Position numbers and translations under genes: made by a program
Notes under the pieces: model-generated
Seen by the model: the letters and a program-made list of their open reading frames with translations, nothing else
The model's database searches: none
What the model was told of the DNA's origin: nothing
Source of the DNA: Branchiostoma floridae
Taxonomy: Eukaryota; Chordata; Leptocardii; Amphioxiformes; Branchiostomatidae
Assembly (NCBI RefSeq): GCF_000003815.2
Contig: NW_023365716.1
Location: forward strand, 1,512,046-1,574,045
DNA length: 62,000 nt
Direction: 5' to 3'
Shown here: in pieces, positions 55,100 through 62,000 of the stretch
How positions within the stretch are numbered: position 1 is the first letter of the stretch
Layout: the number at the start of each line of letters is the position of its first letter

Positions 55100-55430
55100 G
55101 TATGATTTGGGTTACGATATTTGTTTGGCTGGGAAGAATTTCGCGCACGAATCCGGTTCCCGCTACTTCCGTGTGTCGGCTGCAGTATGGTGACCTCCGC
55201 CTGGGGTCATTTCAAAGTGTTCTTTCTGGGAAAACGAGCAGGCAAACTTCATCTCATTTTCACATATTTTGTAGATTCTACCCTCAACTCCAACATATCG
55301 AATTCTTGTTAATTACTTTTGCACCCTGGTATATCTTTTGAGTCGTCGAACCACCTCACTTTGGGGTCCTTAACCTGGTAAATCCCCATAGGCGAAAAAC
55401 TGTGTTCTGCTACCATAATTACACAAATTT
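55100..55430. mobile_element. Diverged relative of the 480-bp MITE at 19.9 kb
   Basis: It matches 20,100-20,423 (GGCTGCAGT…GTGACCTCCGC, CTCAACTC-AACATATC, CTTAAC…AAATCCCCATAGGC) and ends GAAAAACTGTGTTCTGCTACC. The left end is missing. Confidence 0.5.
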
Positions 55431-55540
55431 TCCAACGCCCCCCTCCCACCAAAAATAGCAATCACAAACACATCTCAAATTCTATTTTACCGCTGAACAC
55501 GCGACAGATAGGAAGCATTTAAGACAGTCAAAGGCCTTAC

Positions 55541-55665
55541 CTATAGTTTTATGGTGGTTTCGTAAAAATTGCGTCAGATCGAAGGAGATGATGCAGAAGA
55601 GACTAACGCACAACAAAATGGCGGCTCAGCTACTGACAGGGCAAAGGTCATAAGTAACTAACCTG
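55541..55665 (-). promoter_or_regulatory. Orphan promoter/exon 1 cassette (gene I or the lost gene)
   Basis: The donor CTATAG|GTAAGG at 55541/55540 is kept. CAAAATGGCGG is at about 55,614-55,624, and AAAGGTCA with AACCTGAT is at 55,643-55,675. Its own coding exon has been deleted, so it could only splice into the truncated array of gene I. Confidence 0.45.
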
Positions 55666-55954
55666 ATACCCACTTGCCGATGGGTCAAACCAAAGATCGC
55701 CTTCTAATGCTTAACTCTTCTGGATTTAATCCGAGCAAATATGCCTATCTACTTTCAATTTTACATCACAGATTGTGTCAAGCGCGGACTTTTATTCCAA
55801 ATTAGGTGGACATTTTTCAAAGGAATCTTTACCTAAATTATGCATTGATTAAACATACCACTAGTTTTTTTACAAGGCAAATGAAACAGTGGGTTCAAGT
55901 ACCGCCTTCCGTCCTTGCCAAGGAGCTCAGAGCTTTTGTGGTAATAGCTGGTAA

Positions 55955-56013
55955 TAGCGATAGCGTGTTTGCTTCGTAATCTGCTGACCCGGGTTCGATC
56001 CCGGGTGTCGGCA
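55955..56013 (+). tRNA. tRNA-like 3' half (pseudo-tRNA or SINE promoter)
   Basis: A perfect T arm (CCGGG TTCGATC CCGGG, 55,989-56,005) with the B-box GGTTCGATCCC and a TGTCGGCA-like acceptor side is present, preceded by a CTTCGTAA possible anticodon loop. The anticodon stem and 5' acceptor strand do not pair well, so it is not a functional tRNA by eye. Confidence 0.35.
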
Positions 56014-56567
56014 TATTTGTTTCTTTTTATGTTTTTACTCGCCCCACTGAATTCTTAAAGTGCAAAGACAATGCAATTAAAAATTAAAATTATCAGACGA
56101 TATGAACCAACACAAAACCCTTACAATTTCTTTATTTTGAAAGCCATTAACAAAATTACAAACATGTTAGTACATTCTATATTGCTATAAGGCAAAAACT
56201 ATAAGGATTAAAAAGACAGGGAATAGACTATAATAAGTACATAGTTTGCTTATTGTTACAAATGTTAGATTGTTCTTTGGATCAATTAGTACAAAAATAA
56301 GCAAATCTATTGTATACGTTTAGATATTATCATGTCAAAAAACATCTAATGTGAATATGAAAAAAAAATAATGGTCGATTTAAAAAATGACTATAGCTAA
56401 ATACTGTCACTATCTTAGATGCAAACCCTACACTTATATAAGTGCCATTTTACATAGACTTGAGTAAGAATCGCACTATTTGGCACTATTCACCAGATCA
56501 GCCTGTCTTGATATGTCTGCCTCTAATGTAGTATATTTATTCATTTTGATTTCCAGCTGCAAAATAG

Positions 56568-58466
56568 TTATACAGATGACATTTTGTTAAGCTTTTGTCC
56601 TGTATGAGATCTCATGTGTCGGGATAAGGTAGACCTGTCAGCTGTCCTGTACCCACACTCCTCACATATGTAGGGTTTTTCTCCTGTATGGGTTCTCATA
56701 TGTTCCGACATTATAGACTTCCGAGTTGTCCTAAAGCCGCACTCCCCACACATGTAGGGTTTCTCACCAGTGTGCTTTCTTTGATGATTGGCCAAAGTGG
56801 TTCTGTCTCCAGCAGAATAGTCGCACTGGTCACACTTGTATGGTTTCTCTCCTGTGTGGGTTCTCATATGTCTGGATAAGTTACACTTTTGAGTTGCCCT
56901 GTACCCACACTCCCCACACATGTAGGATTTCTCACCATTGTGCTTTTCTAGGTGTTGGTCCAAAGTCGATCTCCGTGCAGCAGAATAGTCACACTGGTCA
57001 CAATTGTAGGGTTTCTCTCCTGTGTGGGTTCTCATATGTGTGGATAAGTCAGATTTTTGGGCTGCAGAATAGTCACACTGGTCACACCTGTGTGGGTCTC
57101 CTGTGTGGGTTCTCATATGTCGGGATAGGCTGCACTTTAGAACGGTCCTGAACCCGCACTTATCACACATGTAGGGTTTCTCACCACTGTGTTTTGCTAG
57201 ATGTTGGTCTAAATTCGATTTCCGTGTAGCAGAATAGTTACACAGGTCACATTTGTAGGGTTTTTCTCCTGTGTGGGTTTTCATGTGTTGAGATAAGCAA
57301 GACTTTCGAGCCGACCTGTACCCACACTTCTCACATATGTAGGGTTTCTCAGTACTGTGTTTTAGAACATGTTGTTGCATATGCGACTTTTGTGCAGCAG
57401 AATAGTCACACTGGTCGCATTTGTAGGGTTTTTCTCCTGTATGGATTCTCATATGTTTGAATAAGTCGGACTTTTGAGTCGCCCTGTGCCCACACTCCCC
57501 ACACATGTAAGGCCTCTTATCGGTGTGTTTCATTAGATGTTGGTCCAAAAGGCCTTTCTGTGCAGCAGAATAGTCACACTGGTCACACTTGTAGGGTTTC
57601 TCTCCCGTGTGTTTTCGCATGTGTTTGGATAAGTTACACTTCTGAGCTGTCCTGTACCCACACTCCCCACACATGTAGGGTTTCTCACCACTGTGTTTTG
57701 CAACATGTTGCTCCAGATTCCACTTATGTGCAGCAGAATAGTCACACTGGTCACACTTGTAGGGTTTCTCTCCTGTATGGATTCTCATGTGTCGGGATAA
57801 GTGGGACTTCTTAGCTGTCTTGTGCCCACACTCCCCACATATGTAGGGTTTGTCACCGGTGTGTTTTCTTATATGTTTGACCAAAGTGGATTTCTCGGTT
57901 GCAGAATAGTCACACTGGTCACACTTGTAGGGTTTTTCTCCTGTATGGATTCTCATATGTCGGGACAAGGTAGACCTTTCAACTGTCCTATATCCGCATT
58001 CACCACACATGTAGGGTTTCTCGCCACTGTGTTTTGCTACTGTATGGTTGTCCAAAGTGGATTTCCGTGCGGCAGAATAGTCACACTGGTGACATTTGTA
58101 AGGTCTTTCGCCTGTGTGGATTCTCATATGTTTGGTTAAGTCAGACTTTTGTACTGATCTGTATCCACACTCCCCACACATGTAGGGTTTCTCACCGGTG
58201 TGTTTAACCACATGCCTTTCCATATTGCCTCTGCTCTCCTGTACCTGTGAGGTTGATGTGTTGTCTGGTTGGGTAAAGTTCACATCACACGTTTCCTGCT
58301 GCAGGCCCATGTCTGTTGTCTGGGTCTCCCTGCTGTCACTCTCCTTCCCAAGGTGTTCTGTGCTGTCACTCTCCTTCCCAGGGTGTTCTGTGTCGTCACT
58401 CTCGTTCTCAGATTGTCCAATATGGTCCATCTTCTGCCCAGGATGTCCACAGCTGGAATCTTCCAT
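56568..58466 (-). CDS. C2H2 zinc-finger protein H (19 fingers), shortened N-terminus
   Basis: 632 residues from ATG 58466 (MEDSSCGHPGQ), with the acceptor CCCCCACAG 8 bases upstream. As in gene G, the N-terminus starts at the internal methionine and lacks both SUMO sites. It has an expanded acidic repeat (EHPGKESD, EHLGKESD), then ETQTTDMGLQQ and 19 fingers ending RSHTGQKLNKMSSV. Fingers 13-15 break alternation and one linker is shortened (HTGDPHRC). Fingers 1-4 match gene F almost residue for residue. The frame is open throughout. Confidence 0.85.
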   Translation of the reverse strand: MEDSSCGHPGQKMDHIGQSENESDDTEHPGKESDSTEHLGKESDSRETQTTDMGLQQETCDVNFTQPDNTSTSQVQESRGNMERHVVKHTGEKPYMCGECGYRSVQKSDLTKHMRIHTGERPYKCHQCDYSAARKSTLDNHTVAKHSGEKPYMCGECGYRTVERSTLSRHMRIHTGEKPYKCDQCDYSATEKSTLVKHIRKHTGDKPYICGECGHKTAKKSHLSRHMRIHTGEKPYKCDQCDYSAAHKWNLEQHVAKHSGEKPYMCGECGYRTAQKCNLSKHMRKHTGEKPYKCDQCDYSAAQKGLLDQHLMKHTDKRPYMCGECGHRATQKSDLFKHMRIHTGEKPYKCDQCDYSAAQKSHMQQHVLKHSTEKPYICEKCGYRSARKSCLSQHMKTHTGEKPYKCDLCNYSATRKSNLDQHLAKHSGEKPYMCDKCGFRTVLKCSLSRHMRTHTGDPHRCDQCDYSAAQKSDLSTHMRTHTGEKPYNCDQCDYSAARRSTLDQHLEKHNGEKSYMCGECGYRATQKCNLSRHMRTHTGEKPYKCDQCDYSAGDRTTLANHQRKHTGEKPYMCGECGFRTTRKSIMSEHMRTHTGEKPYICEECGYRTADRSTLSRHMRSHTGQKLNKMSSV

Positions 58467-58693
58467 TTCTGTTCTGTGGGGGAATAGATTATAGAATCAA
58501 AACTTTATGCTAGAAGTGTGACACATAGCATTAGGTTTTGTGTTTACCTGGAAACTTCAATTTTCCAAATCTTCTACCTGCATTTCAGGTTCTTATGTGT
58601 TCCGGTCAATCATCTTAAAAGACGGTAAAAAGCAAATTTTCGAGAGAAATTTAATATTTTAAAAATAAAAATAACTAGAGTTCGGTGACCTCA

Positions 58694-59740
58694 TACCTCC
58701 ATGAAAATTTAGAGCTTTCGTAAATTTCATGCAATTGACTAAGACATTAACATAATTAATGCATGGTGTTGTTCATCATTGACAAACATACAAGTCACAA
58801 TTATAAAATTCCTATTATCAATCATATAGCGGTTTTGCAATTTTTACATAAATTATGCATATGAGTTCCTCATTACCATATTTGGTATCTGCTTATATTC
58901 TACCTATCATAATTAACATGTATTACATTTATTGAAGTCTAGTTATTGAAAACAATGGAATTATACAATTTCCTCATTAATTATGCAAATTAAGTCCTCA
59001 TTTGCATAATATGCATATCATTATGAACATCTTTGCCCAAGGTACCCGCATGCCTAATATGATGCCAATCCGTCAATCCTTTCTGCAGTTATCTTCTTTG
59101 GAATGTCTTGACAAAAACGCCCCTGCAGTTCCCAAATTAAATGTTAGGGGGCTGAAACTTGCCCCACTTTGTCGTGACACAGCAAGCTATCTACCACTCA
59201 AATTTCAAGACCATATAACGTCCAAGACAAGAGATACATAGAAAAAACTTCTATGATTGAATGTTGTCATTATGCAAATTTGTTCCTATTTTGCATAATT
59301 AGTATTTCATTTTGTGCAGCATTGTCCGAGGTACCTACATACCAAAAATCATGAAAATCCGTTGTACCCTTCTTGAGTTATCCTCTTAAGGCTTTTTTGA
59401 CGAAAATGCCCCTGCTATCCCAAAACTAGACGCTAGGGGGCCCAAACTTATGTCATTTTTTCCTGAGCACAAGAGCTATCTAATACTCAAAAATCGTGAC
59501 CATAGCATGTTCAGAACACCAAGATAGCAAAACCGGAAATTGCGCTGCAGTACCAAGGGGAGCCGCTAGGGGGCCCAAAATCTAATCATTTCCAGCTTTC
59601 ATCACACCCTACCAACACACTAAGTATCAAACCAATCCACCAAGCCGTTCTTGAGTTATCTTGTTTACACACACACACACAGACAGACACACAGACAAAC
59701 ACAGGGTAAAATATAACCTCCATGACATTTCATGGAGGTA
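58694..59740. mobile_element. 1.05-kb element with TACCTCCATGAAA termini and internal tandem repeats
   Basis: It starts TACCTCCATGAAAATTT and ends with the complement ACATTTCATGGAGGTA. Inside, a block of about 290 bp (GGTACC..CAT…, ATCCGT…CTTCTTGAGTTAT-like, GCCCCTGC, TAGGGGGC) is repeated two to three times, and a (CA)n run sits near the right end (59,668-59,690). No coding capacity. Confidence 0.6.
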
Positions 59741-60369
59741 AATATTTTTCTACTATATAAGCAATTACATATGGGGTGCCATGTGACGGACGTTTTGTCA
59801 AAATAAATGATGTTTATCATAAACAGGACCTTATAAAAACCACATACCTGAGTATGACAACGGTGCCGAATCAGAGGCTAGCTTCTCTCTGGATGCAGGG
59901 GAGGGATGCCGCAACCTGGAACAGCATAAATCCATTACTTGTAAAAGAATCCAACAAGCCCCCAAAAGACTCCTCTTGCCACATCTGGTCATACAAAAAT
60001 TCGTTCGTTAGGATCAACTGCTATTACGTGCTAGATACTATCTGACACATATACAGGCAAAGGACAGAGAAATGGCATGCATACATACATAGCCTCAAAC
60101 TCGGCCTTCCCTAGCTAGAAATTCTGTCCCGGATAGAAAGTTACAAAGTAGCAGAACTCAGTATCTATCCGCGTCCCGGGGGTCTACAAAGTACTATGAC
60201 TTAATTGTCTTAATTGATAAATAAATAAATAAATTGTGTGACAAATATAGTATCATAGTAGTGCAAGCCCCCCTACCCATCAAAATACGAACCACAAACA
60301 CACTTCTAATTATAATTTGCCGCCCAGAAAGCGCAAACCAGAAAGCACCATCGGCAACCACATGTTTAC
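59741..60369. other. No gene; possible retroelement 3' end
   Basis: One open frame (59,776-60,045) has no recognisable domain. A (AAAT)n stretch at about 60,213-60,236 after GTAGCAGAACTCAGTATCTA resembles an LTR-less retroelement tail or MITE terminus. Weak. Confidence 0.25.
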
Positions 60370-60515
60370 CTGTAGGTCTGTGGTGTTAAACGGTCTCCAC
60401 GGCTTCTGGAATTCCGTAAAATGTCGACAGTTCTTCGGAGATGAAAGCTTAGACGAAGACGCAAAAGAAAATGGCGGACGTCAGTTCTCTCCAGGCCAAA
60501 GGTGAGAGGTCACTA
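60370..60515 (-). promoter_or_regulatory. Promoter and non-coding exon 1 of ZNF gene H
   Basis: The donor is CTACAG|GTAAAC at 60370/60369. AAAATGGCGGACGTC is at about 60,468-60,482 and AGGTGAGAGGTCA at 60,500-60,512. The intron to 58,475 contains the 1.05-kb element. Confidence 0.55.
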
Positions 60516-61188
60516 ACCCGATACTCACTTCACAATAGGTTAAACCAAATATCGCCGCATAACGATTTACTCTCGCAGTTTTGAGCCTAGTGAAAATAAC
60601 GTTCTACCTCGATTTCTAATATCATTTTGTGTTAATTTTTTTTCTACCTAAACGGTGCACACCCCAGTTCTTCCGCGCCCGGGGTCCGTGGTAGTGCGCG
60701 ACAAAAAAGTGACGAAAGGCTTCCGAGGGTTCATGTTTGAGTTGACATTTCTCATTATTTCCTGCGAAATGACATTAAACGGTTACATGGCTGATAAGCG
60801 TAGGAAATGGTGTGTTTTTGGTGCAAATTGTGTTTTGGTCCGCGCCTTACTTCCGCGATATTCCTACGCCTGTAAACAGGCCCGTGACCTAGATTGACCT
60901 CTGAAGCGCTGTGTTAATCCAAGTTGCAATGCCGCGCGTCGTGGATGATTAAAAAAACTGTAGTACTAGAATTTTCTTTATAATCGGCTTGATTACTCTT
61001 TATGTTTTCCTCTTTCTGCAGTATCAGTCGTGTTTGCCGGAAAATTCTTCTTCATGTGTTTTTTTCAATGCCAAAATGCCCGATTTTGTGCGTTATTTTT
61101 ACATGAAAATAATGTTTTGTCCCTCTAATTTTTTAAAACTAGAGAAGTTGAAGGATCGAAACTCAGTTGGTCTTGTAGCTGAAAAAAT

Positions 61189-61827
61189 ATCCTCTCACCC
61201 CATACACAGTTATTTTGCTTCAGGATAAATTCCTGGTAGAGCTGGTCGCTAGACTTCAGGGTGTACCGCCTGCAATTGAAACCCCACATGAACTGGGGTG
61301 TGCCCCCTAAAGGGGCTGGGGCGGGTAAAGTGGCTGGAGCGGGTAAAGTGGCTGGAGCGGGTAAAGTGGCTGGAGCGTGTAAAGTGGCTGGAGCGGGTAA
61401 AGGCGCTGGAGCGGGTAAAGGGGCTGGAGCGGGTAAAGTGGCTGGAGCGGGTAAAGTGGCTGGAGCGGGTAAAGGGGCTGGAGCGGGTAAAGTGGCTGGG
61501 GTGGGTAAAGGGGCTGGAGCAGCTAAAGGGGCTGGGGCGGGTAAAGGGGCTGGGGCGGGTAAAGGGGCTGGAGCGGGTAAATTGGCTGGAGCGGGTAAAG
61601 GGGCTGGGGCGGGTAAAGTGGCTGGAGCGGGTAAAGGGGCTGGGGCGGGTAAAGTGGCTGGAGAGGGTAAAGAGGCTGGGGCGGGTAAAGGGGCTGGAGC
61701 GGCTAAAGGGGCTGGGGCTGTAAAGGGGTCTAATTTTTTTGGAGGCGGCACACCCTGAAGTCTAGCGACCAGCTCTACCAGGAAATTATCCTGAAGCAAA
61801 ATAACTGTATAAGGGGTGAGAGGATAA
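61189..61827. mobile_element. Foldback-like structure around a minisatellite
   Basis: Arms of about 82 bp (61,189-61,270 and 61,746-61,827) are near-perfect inverted complements (CAGTTATTTTGCTTCAGGAT … CTGGTCGCTAGACTTCAGGG). Between them lies the 18-bp minisatellite. The layout recalls foldback transposons. Long open frames on either strand here are products of the 18-bp period. Confidence 0.6.
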
Positions 61828-62000
61828 GGGGCTGGGGCGGGTAATTACAAAGTAGCTGGAGCGGGTAAAGTGGCTGGAGCGGGTGAAGGGGATGGAGCGG
61901 GTAAAGGGGCTGGAGCGGGTAAAGTGGCTGGGATGGGTAAAGGGGCTGGAGCGTGTAAAGGGGCTGGAGCGGGTAAAGGGGCTGGAGTGGGTGAAGGGGC
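61311..62000. repeat. 18-bp G-rich minisatellite
   Basis: Unit GGCTGGAGCGGGTAAAGG with variants, about 23 copies at 61,311-61,733, then the right foldback arm, then more copies from 61,828 to the window end. Regular GGG/GGGG runs could form quadruplexes on the plus strand. Confidence 0.85.

Noticed and set aside
55955-56013. A functional tRNA gene
   Set aside because: Only the T arm and part of the acceptor side are good; the 5' half does not fold to match.
61125-61799. Pro/Ala-rich and Gly/Ala/Lys-rich frames on both strands
   Set aside because: Products of an 18-bp minisatellite within a foldback; open on both strands because the unit is a multiple of three.

Overview
The window looks like a nuclear chromosome segment of an invertebrate deuterostome. 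A lancelet (Branchiostoma) is my best guess, from the style of the tandem C2H2 zinc-finger (ZNF) genes, the spliceosomal introns, the 100-base assembly gap and the dense MITE/SINE/minisatellite content. No database search supports this species call.

Layout. (1) 1-700: an exon on the minus strand coding a cytoplasmic-tail-like protein with five copies of a tyrosine repeat. (2) 3,045-58,466: a head-to-tail cluster of nine related C2H2 ZNF genes or pseudogenes, all on the minus strand, here called A to I in coordinate order except that I (53.6 kb) precedes H (56.6 kb). Each unit repeats one plan: a non-coding first exon with a shared promoter cassette (a CCGCCATTTT YY1-like site and an AGGTSAGAGGTCA direct repeat), an intron of about 0.8-2.2 kb, then one exon coding an acidic N-terminal region (SUMO-consensus IKEE and VKxE) and 11-19 fingers that mostly alternate between two types. 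B and E are intact. H is open but has a shortened N-terminus, and so does G. A, C, D, F and I carry point nonsense or frameshift lesions.

(3) 27,720-44,363: a complete 16,644-bp Maverick/Polinton (adintovirus-like) element inserted in intron 1 of ZNF gene F. It has near-identical terminal inverted repeats beginning AG and ending CT, and a perfect 6-bp target-site duplication, ACTACC. The paralogous intron of gene C (13,848 region) preserves the empty site. It carries the standard set, all open: protein-primed family B DNA polymerase (with two short introns and N-terminal zinc fingers), packaging ATPase, two conserved small structural or accessory proteins, adenain-like protease, double-jelly-roll major capsid, pX-like basic protein, minor capsid (penton-like), and integrase with chromodomain. 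It also carries two unexpected cargo genes: a full-length class Ia ribonucleotide reductase small subunit, and a protein with two tandem PC4-like single-stranded-DNA-binding domains. Both fit a DNA-replication module: dNTP supply and ssDNA protection during protein-primed strand displacement. The terminal repeats are built of about 36-bp units, most of which hold a perfect nuclear-receptor DR1 site (AGGTCAGAGGTCA). The same motif, often with one change, occurs in the host ZNF promoters.

(4) 58.7-62.0 kb: further repeats, including a 1-kb element with short inverted termini and a foldback structure around an 18-bp G-rich minisatellite.

Working together: the ZNF array looks like a fast-evolving DNA-binding family with SUMO-dependent regulatory potential, of the kind that controls mobile DNA in other animals (inference). 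The Polinton looks young and possibly autonomous or virus-like, and has landed in this array.
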